From: Bryopsis sp. KO-2023
Taxonomy: Eukaryota > Chlorophyta > Ulvophyceae > Bryopsidales > Bryopsidaceae
Length of the DNA stretch: 64,000 nucleotides
Assembly: GCA_030272585.1 (NCBI GenBank)
Contig: BSYQ01000006.1
Location: forward strand, 4,055,001-4,119,000
Reading direction: 5' to 3'
Part shown: positions 10,522-23,369 of the stretch, in pieces
Numbering within the stretch: the stretch's first letter is position 1
How the letters are laid out: every line of letters starts with the position of its first letter
Translations under genes and position numbers: made by a program
The notes under the pieces: model-generated
Databases searched by the model: none
What the model was told of the DNA's origin: nothing
Seen by the model: the letters and a program-made list of their open reading frames with translations, nothing else

Positions 10522-13205
10522 ATGGGGGACCAGGTGCGTAGCTGACGTCAAAGATCCATAACCATCCGTTCCCAGTTTTACCCCGTCGGCGTAAACTCGA
10601 CGTCTTTTGCAGGCCACGAGCGACGGCAGTCGAAAGGAGCGACTGAAGATCGACGGTGAGAGCGCGCTTGGTGTCGGAAACTTCGATGTCAGTCGTCGTC
10701 AGGTCGGGTTATCTTGATGCCCAGACGTTCTCTTTCCCGCAGGCGGTATGCTGGAAGGTGGCGGCCAACTGCTTAGAAATGCCTGCGCCCTCTCCGCGAT
10801 CACTCGAACTCCGATCGAGGTGGACAATATTCGTGCAGGTGGGAGGGAATGAGTGTACCCGACGCGCGCGCTCGGTTTGCGAACAATGCATGCATGCGGG
10901 TCGCGCGCACTCGACTTGTCTCGTGCTAAATCAAGAAATGGTCGATCGAGCGCGCGCGAATTTTATGGTAATTCATAAACATGGCCTTTTCTGTTTGGCG
11001 TGCATGCGCCCAATGCAAAGGCCTCCTTGGCAAATTATGAAATCTGTTTGCATTGTCACAGAGGAGAAACAGATGGAGAAGATTCCATTATCATGTGTAT
11101 GTCCTGTTGGCAATTAAGGGGGCTTCTATTCTGTCATGCATAATACATTGAGGGCGAAACCCTCCTGGCAGAATTTCCACTGTATTTGCAGCTGATTAGC
11201 GAAACAGCACCTTGCCACTCTCCAAACACTTCCTCGTGAAAATGCCCTGATTTCCTATGCTTGAGATATATTCATCTTTTCTCGCCTGCAGGTCGATCGG
11301 CTCCTGGTCTTCGACCCCAGCATTTGACTGGCTTACAGCTCATATCCAAAGTGTGCGGTGGCACCCTTTCGGGGGGAGTGAAAGGATCCACACAAATCGC
11401 CCTCGACCCTGGCACTCTGAGGGCTGGGAAGCATGTGGGCGACACCAGGACAGCCGGAAGCTGCACATTATTGGCACAAGCCACGATTCCTTGCCTGCTG
11501 TATGCATCTCCAGGACCGCAGTAAGAATCCAGATATGGAGCCTTTGGGGGTTTGTTTCCTAAACCACTGATTTGTGGTGTTCATGGGTCAAGCTGGAAGG
11601 GTATTCTCCACTCTGATGTTTTGAGCAGCTTGGGATACTGTTCTTTGACCTGGCTGTTATATACATATACATATCTCGAATCAGTTTCTTCTTAGTTTGC
11701 CACTGGGGTTTGAGAGCTGGATATAGACATTGAAATGATACGGTGGTTTATTTGTGAGTCAGCCAAAAACACATTTCTGTGAACGGGCTGCACTCTGCCG
11801 TTTGGCCTTGAGGAAAACACTTTGAATTCAATTCTGTATATCTTCGTATATGACAATTCCTGCTGAGTTTTTCCTGTTTGGTTGATGGTGTCAGGGGTCT
11901 GCTGTCAGAGTTGGAACTGAAGGGTGGAACGGATGCTGCCATGGCGCCTCCAGTCGGCTATCTCCAGCATGTATTTGCCCCCACCCTGAAATCTCGGCTC
12001 CACATCGATTTGGATGTTGGGCTGCTCAGAAGAGGTTTCTATCCGAAGGGTGGAGGAGTCATGATGCTGAGAGCGACTGCCCTAGAAAAGGGTGCCACTC
12101 TGCCCTGCTTTGATTTGACAGAAAGGGGAGAGGTGAGGTAGTCATATCTTTCTTCTTAATTTTAACCACACACACACACTTACACACACACACTTCCTTC
12201 TTCCGATTTTTTTTTCCCTTTCTTTTTCTCACTCTCTCTCTCTCCCCCCCCCCAAAAAAAAAAAGAAAAAGAAAAAAAATACTCAAAAATTCCTATGCAT
12301 GCTAATTAATGCTTTGCTCAACGTAGTTTTAGCAGTTTCCACTCTCAGCAAAGATTTGATGTTTTTTTTCTTTTGTGCAACATCCCTTCAGTTTTTTGTT
12401 CCATTTTTTCTGCTGGGAGTTTGTTGAGTCGGCTCTCTGTCCCTGCTTAGGTTACAAAAATAGGAGTTCATGCGTTTGCGGCCGGGAGGTTTTTGAATCA
12501 AGAGCGAGCCATTGCCCAGTCAGCCATTCAGGACTTGAGAAAGAGTTTAGGGAATGATATCAAAATCGAACAAACGCTGACCAGAGAAACACCACAGACA
12601 GCGGTCGCAGATGGTGCAGGTGTGCGGCCCGTGGGGGGGGCCCCCCCCCCCCACCCCCTCCTTATGATTTATTTGGAAAGATTGCGGAGCATGAGAGGCA
12701 GGGCTGACAGGCTCTTCTTGGTTTCTGAACAGGGGTGTCAATAGTAGCGGAGACGGATACTGGATGTTTATTTGGGGCGAGTACAGGTGTGGAGAAGGGA
12801 CAGCCTGCCTCGGCTGCAGGTTCCCAAGCAGCCCTGGAAATGATTGAAAATCTGAAGTCGGGGGCATGTGTTGACCAGTGGTACGGAAAGCTTCCCAATT
12901 CTCGTAGGGGGGCTGGCTAGCAGTCGGGTGCAAAAACGCTTTTTGGTTCGTTTGATGTTTTTGCTTATTTTTCCTTCTGTGTGTGCTTTTTACCCAACCA
13001 TAGGATGGAAGATCAACTGGTGATATTCATGGCCCTTGCACAAGGTACTTCCAGATATTCATCCAGGGAGCCCACATTGCATACCAGAACAGCCATGGTC
13101 CTCTCCGAAATGCTTACTGGGGCTAAATTTACTGTTACGAAGCCCAGGGAGGGAGAAGGGTGCTGGCTGGTGGAATGCACAGGATCAGGCATCAGTAAAT
13201 CCTAG
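10522..13205 (+). CDS. RTCA: RNA 3'-terminal phosphate cyclase
   Basis: Converts RNA 3'-phosphate to a 2',3'-cyclic phosphate using ATP, acting in RNA end processing, probably in the nucleus. Eight exons join in frame: 10522-10533, 10613-10655, 10743-10838, 11292-11520, 11895-12132, 12451-12619, 12733-12880 and 13004-13205. They total 378 codons plus stop, near the usual length of about 366. Family motifs appear in order: EGGGQLLRNACALS (N-terminal strand and helix), NIRAGRSAPGLRPQHLTGLQ, KGGTDAAMAPP, RGFYPKGGG, and near the end DQLVIFMALAQG and LHTRTAM, which includes the catalytic-site histidine region. Exon 1 is a 12-base microexon (MGDQ) chosen because it has a GTGCGT donor and keeps phase; a start elsewhere cannot be excluded. 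There is no sign of damage. Confidence 0.93.
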
Positions 13206-14550
13206 TCAGACATGCACTTGCTTCCTGTCGGGAAACGTTTGCATTCCAAAGTCCAAACCTGAGGTTCTGGAGCTCAGGATAGTGGGGGTCATTTCCTCCA
13301 CCGCCCCCCTTTTTTTTTATTACATATCTCTTTTGAAATGTTCGATGAGGTCAATTGACATCAACATGCATTGTAACACGCGGTTGCATTCCCCCGCTGT
13401 TGGTTTGGACCACAGAAATGCATAGGACGAGCAAAACAGGATTTCGTTTGATTGAATCACTGGATTATGAAAAAGGTAGTGCTTAATGTGGAAACTCTTG
13501 AACCACACAATATACCCCAGATTTGAAAGGCACTTGACAATGGGTTGGAGAGATATGACTAGGATTGGATACTTTTTAGTGAATGGTATTGGGACATGCA
13601 CACTTTCTTATGGACCGACATGCTGCTGAGCAGGCGTCAGCTTGCATATCCATTCCTCGTACTCTTCTGTCGAAATGAACCTCCCTGAGGAGAATCCCTG
13701 TGGAGTGGAAAAAAACAGTGAACCCATACCACTCATTCTTTATAAATTTGGGTAGGCTTCCCACCATCGTGTGTGGACAAAAGGTCATGCAGAAAATATC
13801 CATTTATGTTTTCAGGACTCAAATGGAGAACAAAAAAAAAGAGGTACCCTTGAGAAGGGATGCTGTTCAACAATAGTCTTGCAAAATTAAAGCAACATCC
13901 ATAAACACCCTCGAAGACATTGATCCTTTTCCAAATCAAACAGAGAATCTAATTTTTGATACTTTCTGTGAAATATTATTTGGGTCAAAATATTTGACAC
14001 GGCTTGCCTGCAAAATTTCCTTAGAAACACCCTGCCCTTCCCCCCCCCCCCCTTGCATGCCACTAAATTTCAACCAACAGCAGCAGCTCAAAACTCTCCA
14101 CGACCTCCTTACACGAGTTGATATCCAATTGTGTAAGATAGATTTTAAGAAAGCCGACAGAGAAAACAGCCACTCCCTCGAAAAACGCTTTTACCACCAT
14201 TTCGTTCTCCAGCAACTCGTTCATTAAACGAAAAAAAAGAAAAGAAAACTTGCCCCTCCAAAAATACTATTCCCCTGTTGGATAATAAAAGAAAATCACT
14301 CATTCCGAGGTGCCTACCCACCCCGCCCCCCCTCAAAATCAAAACATCTGTCCTTTTGTGTGTGTGTTTTTTTACAGCGCCAATGAATGCACAAAATATG
14401 ATTATGAAAACCGGAAACATAGAAAAAGAGAGCAAGCCTCCAAAACAAAATACCCCCCCCCCCCCATTCCCTCCCTCCCCTTTTTTTTCCAAAGAAGAAA
14501 AGTTCATCTGTCCACCGATCAATTTATCCATCAGGGGGAAGAGAGGTTGA
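13206..14550. other. Intergenic spacer between convergent genes
   Basis: Lies between the tail-to-tail 3' ends of RTCA and the AFG1-like gene. It holds A/T-rich sequence, poly-C runs near 14040 and 14455, and a short TG repeat near 14360. I see no exon-like stretch with splice sites and family similarity. It is presumably the two 3' UTRs and terminators. Confidence 0.6.
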
Positions 14551-15010
14551 CTAAACTGCAGCTCTCAACGGGGATTGGCCACCAGTTCTGTCTTTCCTCG
14601 TCTGAGCCTCGGCCAATGCCAGCAGCAACTCGGGGGCATGCCTGTTTGCATGCTCCACCAAATACTCCAGAGATTGCATTTCCGTCAAGCGGCTGATGGC
14701 TCTATCTTTCGCAAATCCGAGGTTATCGTCCACCACAATTTCCGTGTCCATGTTGCTGATGCCACCAGGGGGTAGATCAGCCTGAGTGATGATATTTTCG
14801 AACAGCTCGACAGGCGATACCTCTGCCGAACATGCCAATCGAGCCCTGGAAGTGTGTGTGTGTGTGTGTGTGTGGGGCAAAAAAGCTTTCAGGTCAATGT
14901 GGTTATGTGTAGGTTTTTCTTTCACATGTGAAAGGTTGAATTTGTTGGATCGATAACCAAAACTTGAATTGAAGTGTTTGGAAAATGAGATGTCCGGGCT
15001 CATCCAGATC

Positions 15011-15057
<47 letters not shown>

Positions 15058-18000
15058 ATTTCATTCATCCAAGGAAGATCTGATGGCCCCCCTCTCACCT
15101 GTGGTCATAAAGAACATCAATCAACATGACCAATCGATACGCCTCCGCTCGATTCGCTCCCGTGATTTTCGGCACCCCCTCCAAGCAGATCGAATGGAAG
15201 CCGCCGACCAGGGCGATATAATCCGCAGCCCCGACCGCCTGTCCACACAGCTGCTTGAATGTGTAATAACAAACGCTCCCAGCAGCTTTCGGCACGTGCA
15301 GAGTCCTCCCCAGTTGCACTGCTAACGGGACGTTGCTCAGGAGGGTGTGATTTCCGGCCATGTTTTCGAATACGCTCTGCAGGCCTTCGATGGAGGAATT
15401 GCCGGTGAAGTAGAGCCCGCTTTGATGATGGGCCAATTTTCGGTAGTCCACCACGGATTCCATGTTGTGAATATCGCAGGCTTCCTTCCCATAACCACCG
15501 ACATTTTCAATGCTGAGTTAAATTTATGATTTTTTTTTTTTTTTGTTTGGGGGGGGTGGGTGGGTCGAGAAGTTCTTAATGTAGGGAAAGTTGGAATTTT
15601 GTAAAACGAAACACGAGTATTGCACCACATCGCTCATTGATAAAATCCAGTGGTGTTTCTATTTTATTCATTTTTTAATAAACTTATTCTTGAACATTTT
15701 TTGGGGGCCGTGAACAGGCTTTGAGGCTTTTCCCCCACAAGCAACAATTTCCGATTTAAGAGAAAAAAAAAATAAAAAAAAAAATTGCTTGTTTTCCAGT
15801 CCGGTGAAAACTTAAAAAAAAAACAAAAAAAACCCAATCATGACACATGACATGAGCAGGATGCCCACCTTTAGCATGTCGATGAACGGCAAGAAGAGGT
15901 CCCTCTGCAAACCTCCGGCGTACAGATCGTCCGGCTTCCTGTTGGAAGTGCATATCAGCACGAGGTCGTTGGCCCACAGCTTCTTGAACAATCGATGCAG
16001 CACCATGGCATCCGCCACGTCCGTGACGAAAAACTCGTCCAAGGCCAGAACGCGGCATCCCTTGGAAATATCGTTGGCAACTTCGCACAGAGGGTCGGCG
16101 GTGCCGGAATGGGCCCTCAACCTCGCGTGGATGTCCAGCATGAAATCATGGAAATGGGCTCGATGAACCTGGAAGGAGTTTTGAGTTTTATTTTGCTTTT
16201 CTAGTTTTTTTTAATGTTCATACTGGTGGTTTGCAAATGTATAATTGAAGAACAGGAAAAAGGAGCGACATGCGCCCTACTCCAGTTTTTTTCTTTTTTG
16301 GGGGGGGGGGGGGGGGAATTTATTCAGCTTCACGAACAATGGAAGGGGAAAAAAAAAGACGTAAAAATCATTGGAGGGGATTCAAAATCGATCAAAGGTT
16401 TCGTCGCCGTTGTTTCCCCCCCCCCTCGCTCGCTCGCTCCTTTTTTTCTCCCTTTCCGTTCCACAATTTTTCTTACAGGTCGGTGTTGGAGTTCTTCTCA
16501 GTTCAAAAGAAATTAAAGCAAAAACAAATATAAAAAAACAAAACAAAACACCCACCCGGAATTCGGGAGGAGATGAAACGACGAAAAGATCCATTAGCAT
16601 CGTCTTTCCGACACCCACACCTCCGTACATGTAAAGGCCACGAAGGGACGAGCAGCCCTTTTTGGTTTCGTTGCTCCTGGAAGAATCGCCAGCGACAGGA
16701 TTCGAAGCCGAACTCCCCTCCATCAATTTGACTATGCCCTTCCACCTGTTCCACATCATTTCGTCTCATTCTTGGCCAAATCGACACAGGGCTAATTCAA
16801 TTAATTTATTTTTTGAAACAATTGTTGTTATTTTACTTTTTTGCATGTTTTTGCCCCACCCTTTCCCTTATCCTGCTTCATTGCAACAGAACTGATTTAA
16901 GACGACATGCTAGGGAATATTTTCGACGCCCCCTTGTTTCACAGGAACAAGGCCAGTGACCATCTGCCATTCTTTCAAGCAGCAATTTTTGTCTTTCCAA
17001 GTTTTCCACAGATTATGTCACAATATTGCTGTGACAATATTCAATATATATATTTAGAAATTTGCTTCTCACCAGGCAGGAGGGGTGGGGTTACCATCCA
17101 GATTGTCGATCACGGTGAGGCCACTTCGACGGTGGTGCCGTCGAAACACTCTTCTCAAATTACCATATAATTCCTGCACGGAAAAAAAAAACCCAAAATT
17201 AAAAACAGAATGAAAAACATAAGTGTCAAACATCCCCCATTTTTCTCCTGTCCTAGAAAAAAAAAATAACCACACACCCAGAAAATCTTCATTTCGTTTT
17301 TTTTTTCCTTCAGGGAGGAGAAAAAGCAAAGTTTTTTTTTTTCTCTTCCATTTTTCACTGATGGAAATGGAAAAAAACAGATTGGAAAAAAACGAAAACA
17401 GATTTATTCTTGGGATGATCCATCGATGGAGGCACATACCTGGAATTTTAGAGTGACGATTTCTTGTCGCTTGTCCTTCTTGTAAAGGCCTCTCAGCCGG
17501 CCTTCCTTGTAACTGAGGAAGGGCCCCTCTTTGAAATTTTCTTGATAAATAAAATCGTCTGAACTGATCTCGGCTGCTCCTGGAATTATTACGAACCAAA
17601 TCAATATCGGTTTGGTTCACACGGGCAAAATTTCCATGTTGGAAGAATTCTCCATTCATTTTTCTTTCGAGAAATGCCAGCCAGGGATTCCCCAGCAAGA
17701 AAAAACGATTAATTTTCATTTACTACATATTCTATAGTTTCATTTATTTATTTATTTTGTTTTTTTCCAAACAGGTCCGAAGTGTAAAAGAAACTCAACT
17801 TGAAAAATGAAATTTTCCTTGTGCAGGCGGTGGTTCCTACCTGTTTGGTCTTTTTTGCGCTTGGCCGCGGGCAGCGCCCACGTCACCCCCGTTCGTCGCG
17901 CATCACCGTCGAAGCCCGAGTAACGCGATTCGTCGACATTCCCGGTGGACTGCACGCAATCCGAGACTCCCGAGACTGGAGAAAAGAAGAAAAAAACAAA

Positions 18001-18155
18001 CCTTTTCGGAATTGAACCCTTTTTTTGTCGGCTTTCCAAAACGAACGTGACGACTCCACCAGAAACTGAACACCACCTGCGCAGGGAACGTTGCGCCAAT
18101 TCCGCGCCAGGAAAAGCCTCGCCAATCTGCCAGACCCACGCCCAGCGTTGAGCAT
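14551..18155 (-). CDS. AFG1L: AFG1-like mitochondrial AAA ATPase
   Basis: P-loop ATPase of the inner mitochondrial membrane involved in protein quality control. Eight minus-strand exons: 18002-18155 (or 18077-18155), 17841-17975, 17440-17579, 17095-17173, 16556-16764, 15869-16168, 15099-15484 and 14551-14845. Both exon-1 options keep frame, giving 565 or 540 residues. The Walker A motif is GLYMYGGVGVGKTMLMD. After it come the family segments VHRAHFHDFMLDIHARL, the Walker B region RVLALDEFFVTDVADA and the sensor region LICTSNRKPDDLY. C-terminal signatures are ESVVDYRKL and RLACSAEVSPVELF. The N-terminus is basic and lacks acidic residues, as in a mitochondrial transit peptide. If the longer first exon is used, the first intron is only 26 nt. 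Shares its upstream region with EIF6. Confidence 0.9.
15011..15057 (+). repeat. (AGAC)n microsatellite
   Basis: Almost twelve perfect AGAC units inside the intron between the last two exons of the AFG1-like gene. A TG repeat lies nearby at about 14852-14872. Simple-sequence expansion with no other function visible. Confidence 0.95.
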
Positions 18156-18594
18156 TCTCTACCGTCAAAATTCACACGCAACGCCGTCGTGGTTTTTTTT
18201 TTCGTGTTTTCGTTTTTTCTTGAACTTTTCTTGCAACTGGGTTTCTTTTTTCCTCCGCTTCAATCAACCTTTTCGCATAAGACATGCAAAAACCATTAGC
18301 GTCACAGGTGCAAGTGTGTGGTGAGTCGTCTTGGACCTCACACTATGATCTAAAAATAGAACGGAAAGCCACTCAATTTCCACCTCACGAGAACCTGGCA
18401 CGAAGCTGAGACACACCAGCATAAACCAAACAAGCGCCTCCTGCCCCAAAAACATTTCCCCTGTTTCTGGTACTTTCTCGTCGGACCAGGGGTTTCTTGG
18501 CAAGCTTGTTCGCGCCCTCAGCGTTTTTTGGTTTTTTCCCTGCGGTTTGGAGAGCGCATTGTTCGATCTCAGCAACAAAGTCGGCTGGTTGAGG
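18156..18594. promoter_or_regulatory. Divergent promoter of AFG1L and EIF6
   Basis: The 439 bases between the two start codons must hold both transcription starts. The two genes point away from each other. A poly-T run lies at about 18190-18215. No specific binding site could be named. Confidence 0.6.
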
Positions 18595-20877
18595 ATGGCG
18601 AATCGCACTATTTTCGAGAACAGCAATGAGGTCGGCGTGTTCGCCAACCTTACGAACGCGTACTGCATGGTCTCTTTGGGGGGTTCCCAAGGTTTCTACA
18701 GGTAGCGTTTTCTTGACGAGGAATTCCCACATGCGTTTCTTTCTTTCTTTTTTTCCAAAGTGCAACGGATCTTTTGCCACCATTTTTTCATTCTTTTCGA
18801 CGATGTTCTTGCCACAGCACTTTTCAAGCCGAGCTTGCCGAGCACATTCCCGTGTTCAAAACGTCCATCGCTGGAACGAGGCTCGTGGGAAGAATGACTG
18901 TGGGTGAGTGAGTTATCATTGCATTTCCTGTTTTCAAAGTATATTTTTCTGACACACCTGTTTTCTTTTTCCTATGTTGTGAATTCATACTAAAGAGTTT
19001 TTTTGTTTTTTTTTAATCCTTTGCTCAGGCAATAGGAACGGCTTGCTGTTGCCGAATACCACCACAGATCAAGGTGCTTGCATCCTGCTGCTGCCATTTT
19101 TTTAATTTTTTTTCAGCTTTTACGACAGCCCACACTTTTCAAATAAACAAATCATAAACAACAGAAACCACACCAAATTCGATTGGGTTTTTTTGGCACT
19201 GATGACCTTTTTTCGTTCATCTTCTTTTTGACCTATTCTCGTTTTTTTCGAAATTTGACAAACTCATGTGGTTCCAATTTTAGTTGAATATGCATATTTA
19301 TTTTGTACTTTTTGTATTTTTCCCCTACAGAAATGCAGCACATCAGGAACAGTCTGCCTGATGAAGTCGTCGTGCAAAGAATCGACGAGCGATTGTCAGC
19401 CCTGGGAAATTGCATAGCGTGCAATGACTATGTGGCGCTCATCCATCCAGACATCGACAGAGTAAGAAGCAACCGAAAGCCACAACATTGCCTTTTGATC
19501 ATCAAGTTCAAAGAATATATATTAAATCATAAATCTGAAAGATTTTTTTTATTTTATAAATTGTGAGATCCTTCATTGGTTCTGTCCGTTCGTTTGTTTT
19601 GTTCGTGCACTCTGTCAGGAAAAAATCTGGAAATTCTGTGCAAGGAATTGTCGGCAATTAATTTTTCAGACCATGAAAGCTGAAATCTCGTACGAGTGAA
19701 ATGGACATTTCCTTGCATCAATGTTTTTATGTATTTATTTATTTTTATTATTTATTTTTTAACTCTTAGGAGACGGAAGAACTGATTGCTGATGTGCTGG
19801 GAGTTGAAGTTTTCCATTCGACGATCGCTGGGAACAGTGTGGTTGGCAGCTACTGCAAGTTCACAAATCAAGGGGGTCTGGTGAGGGAAAGAGAAAATCA
19901 AAACAAAGCTTCAAAATATGTGTGCTTTGGAAAAAAAAACAAAAAACATAAAAGGATCTGTTATGATATGTATGTGCAGCGCGTCTCTTTTCCTTTTTTA
20001 AAATCCTTGCCGAAAATCTATGCGGAAGTCAAAAAGAAACACATTTTTCTTTTACTATTAAAATCTTGTTTAGAAAAGGAATTTTGAATTTCGTTCGTGC
20101 AGGTGCATCCCCAAACCCCGATCGAGGATTTGGACGAGTTGTCTTCGTTGTTGAGCGTTCCCTTGGTGGCTGGAACTGTGAACAGAGGTAGCGATGTTAT
20201 CGCTGCTGGGATGGTTGCTAATGATTGGACTGCCTTCTGTGGAATGGATACCACTGCACAAGAACTGTCAGTTATCGAGAGGTATTTTTTTCTGTTGAAG
20301 TTTCTATGTGTGTGTGTGTTTGTGTGTATGCTTTTACTTATTTTTAATTATGAGTTTTACTTGATACATTTGTTTATTATTATTCTTTTTTTTTTGGGGG
20401 GGACGGGGGGATTCAGCCATCTAAAGGTTAAAAATAAATATGTTTATGTTTTTTTGTCCTCTTCTCGAAGACGTGGATTTCCTTTTTTTCCTTTTTCATA
20501 AACTATATTTTGTACAGTTTTTTGTTTTTTTAAATTAATATTTTGGATGAATTGCATGTAATTCATTCATAAATATGATTATTTTCTTGAAATGTATTGC
20601 AGTGGGTCCATACCCCATCCACAATGCAATTGAGCGAAACGGACCTTGTCTGTCAATCCTACATGACTTTCTATTGTCAGTCTAGTACAAATATTATGTA
20701 ACAATATTAATAATAGTAAGGAGAATTATTATTATTATTATTGAGATTAGAATAACACTAAAAATTGCTTTTTTTTTCTTTTTTGGTATGTGTGGCAGTG
20801 TATTCAAACTTCGAGATGCAAAACCCAGTGCCATCGTCAAAGAAATGAGATCAAGTCTCATCGATTCTTTGGTGTAA
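18595..20877 (+). CDS. EIF6: Eukaryotic translation initiation factor 6
   Basis: Binds the 60S ribosomal subunit, prevents premature joining to 40S, and is needed for 60S biogenesis in nucleolus and cytoplasm. Seven exons (18595-18701, 18818-18903, 19029-19073, 19331-19461, 19770-19880, 20103-20281, 20799-20877) sum to 738 bases. That gives exactly 245 residues, the length of human eIF6. Every splice is GT-AG and in phase. The five-fold pentein repeats are recognisable: the start [20 protein letters not shown], then [60 protein letters not shown] and the end [10 protein letters not shown]. No residues look missing. It lies head to head with the AFG1-like gene. Confidence 0.97.
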
Positions 20878-21927
20878 ATTTGCCATTATTTCTTCTTTTT
20901 GGCATTTTGTTATCATTCTTTTTCTTTTCTTTTCTTTTAAATGACCTTTTCTACAACAACAAAAAAACATATGCATTGTGGGGTTCAATTTTAGGATTTT
21001 GTACTCTTTTCAACATCGCAGAAGATTTCGGCGTTTTCTGCCTCTTGAGGTCATTCTTTTGTTCAGTCCCCACACATAAATGTATGTTGCTTGACAATTG
21101 GTGTTTTTTTTTTCAAAAAAAGAAAAATGAAGGAAGATATAAGCAAGGGTTTTGCTTATATCGGCGCTTGGTTTTTTGTCGCGGGGGTTAAAAAAAAAAA
21201 GATATTGAATGCACACTTTTGGACAAGAAGATAGATTTTTTGGGGGGGAAGGCTGCAGTGGAAAACTGACTCAAGTAATTCGTTGATTATCTGTAATAGC
21301 TTCAATATCCCCAATTCTGACCTTTCGTGTTTTTCTGGACCTCAGTCAGATTCTTGTCAAGCGATTGGTTTCACTTTCTCATTTATACCAACACAGTCAA
21401 CCCTTTGTGAATTCTACACCGTTCAAAATTCAAGGTTGACAACACTTGCGTAATTTTTTTTCACAGGCTGAAACAAGAGCAAGTTCTCTGGAAAATAATT
21501 TTTGACTTGTAAGCCCATTATTGAGAGTGCTTGTAATCTTTCAGATAATATTGGCCGTGCCAGATTTTTGCATTCAGATTTTTTTATTTTGTGTGTGGAG
21601 GAATTGCGACCTTTGCTTGCATGCTTCTGAGGTTTTAGGTTTGCTGTTTGCTTTAGGTTGAATTCCACAACACCGCCATTGTGGGATACTGGCAAGGCTT
21701 TACGAACTGTTAAGTTTTTTTCACGTTCACCCTCCCTTTTTTTCGAAATTCAAGCAGGAATTTTTTTGTAAATTCTGTAAAATTGACCAATTTGGACCAT
21801 TTTCCAAAAAAATCCCTTTTACAACACCCTGCTACCCCCTCCCCCAGAAAGAGGATCGTCATGAACGCAAGACAAATTATAGAGCCGGTGAATCGTGGCA
21901 TCTTTCTGTTAAAACGCGACACTGGAA
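20878..21927. other. Intergenic spacer between convergent genes
   Basis: About 1 kb of A/T-rich sequence between the 3' ends of EIF6 and the dioxygenase gene, with poly-T and poly-A runs. Open frames here are short, lysine/phenylalanine-rich and without splice support. Probably 3' UTRs only. Confidence 0.6.
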
Positions 21928-23369
21928 TCAAGGGCCATCCTCAACTGGTATTGCAGGTTCATTGCTCTCCCAGAACACCAAATGGAACAGGCGTGGGTCG
22001 TCATAGGATCCCCTGGGTGGAGCAGAATGAATCAAGTGTCGATTCTTCCACACCACGACGTCGCCGGCTTGCCAGTCGGCGGTCCACACCCTTTCAGGCG
22101 CTGTTGCTGCCTGGGGCCCCAAAACCTCTTCCAGGAATTCGTGTGTTTCTTCCGTGGTCATGCCCTCAAACGAATGTATTTTGAGCGGCGACGCGTTGAT
22201 CGACCTCACTCCGGTCCCCTTTTCCTGGATGACGAAAGGAACGCGGTGCTCGTCTGTTATGCACCCGTCCGGGATGGCGTTTTTCGCCGCTTCTTCGATC
22301 GCTGTTGGGTCCTCAAAGCGCACACCGCTTTCACACAACGCTGTTTCGGCGCCGGGCCTCACTAATATCTTAAAACTGGCTTCTTTGATGTAGTATCGTT
22401 TCCGCAGCTTGTGGGCCATCTTTTTCTGGTCATCGGTGAGGAGCGAGTATGCTTTTACAGTGCTCGCGAACAAGGTGCCCGCAATTCCTTTTGGCGGCGC
22501 AATTTTCATATACATGTAACTGTACATCGCAGGGCAGGGCTGATTGCTGAGATCCATATGCCAAGTGAGCCTCGATTGGAACAAGGGGACCACGGGGGTG
22601 CGTTTCGCCGTCAAGCCATAGTAGTCGTCCAAGTCCATGTGGAACGGCACGACCGTCAGCCAAGGGTATCCAGGAATGGTGGTCCGGAAGGGGTTTTTGG
22701 ATTCCCCCTTCTTCAGCAGACGTTCCTCGTCGTGGGGAAGAAACGACAGCAACTGAAAAAAACGTTCAAAAAAACTGCCTCACATTGTGGGAAGAGCTGC
22801 CCAGTCCCTGTTACAGTACCACCACAGGACTTGCATTTTTCGTTCGCAGTCCTGTTGCAAGAAATCTAACTCCAAAAAGCGCAAAAAACGTTCCACAACC
22901 GAAATGTTTTCCAATCAATGACGTAGCCGTTACGATATATAGATAGATTTAACAGTTACGTATTTAAGAAAAATGCAGGGCGGCTGCTTCACAGACTCTG
23001 CTTCGACTTTCAGTGTGTTGCGGGTTTGTTTCCTATTTCCCCCACCTTCGCTTCATCGGCTGGCTCGAGCGTCTGTTGGCGGAAGCGGAGGAGCGTGAAG
23101 CGGTCTAGAGCGTCCTTCACGAGAGCCCCTGCGGCTTCAGAAATCCCTCCGCTGAGGTCCATTCCCGACACTTCTGCTCCAAAGTCCTCGTGGATAGGTG
23201 TGAACGAAACCCCGAGTTTTTGGGCGTCCATCGTCAGGTCGTCCATCCCAACCGCACGGAGCGGAGGCACTCTTTTGAGCCTCCTGTGGTGAAAAGGTTG
23301 TCGCTGCGTCTTTTCGAAGCAGGTCTGGTTGAGGAACGAGCACTTGTTGGTTGGGAGGGAGAGTTGCAT
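21928..23369 (-). CDS. TauD/TfdA-type Fe(II)/2-oxoglutarate dioxygenase
   Basis: Two exons (23046-23369 and 21928-22752), joined in phase at EPADEAK|LLSFLP, encode about 382 residues. The fold is the TauD/TfdA family, whose members hydroxylate small organic acids such as taurine using 2-oxoglutarate and O2. The iron-binding facial triad appears intact: an HMD motif in LTWHMDLSNQPCP and a distal histidine in VVVWKNRHLIHSAP. A downstream arginine (DDPRLFHLVFWES) would bind 2-oxoglutarate. The N-terminal GAEVSGMDLSGGIS matches the family's GAEVxGxDLS. The ATG at 23369 gives about 40 extra basic residues before the conserved start, possibly a targeting peptide. A downstream in-frame ATG (MDDLTMDAQK) is the alternative start. 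The substrate cannot be told from sequence. Confidence 0.88.
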
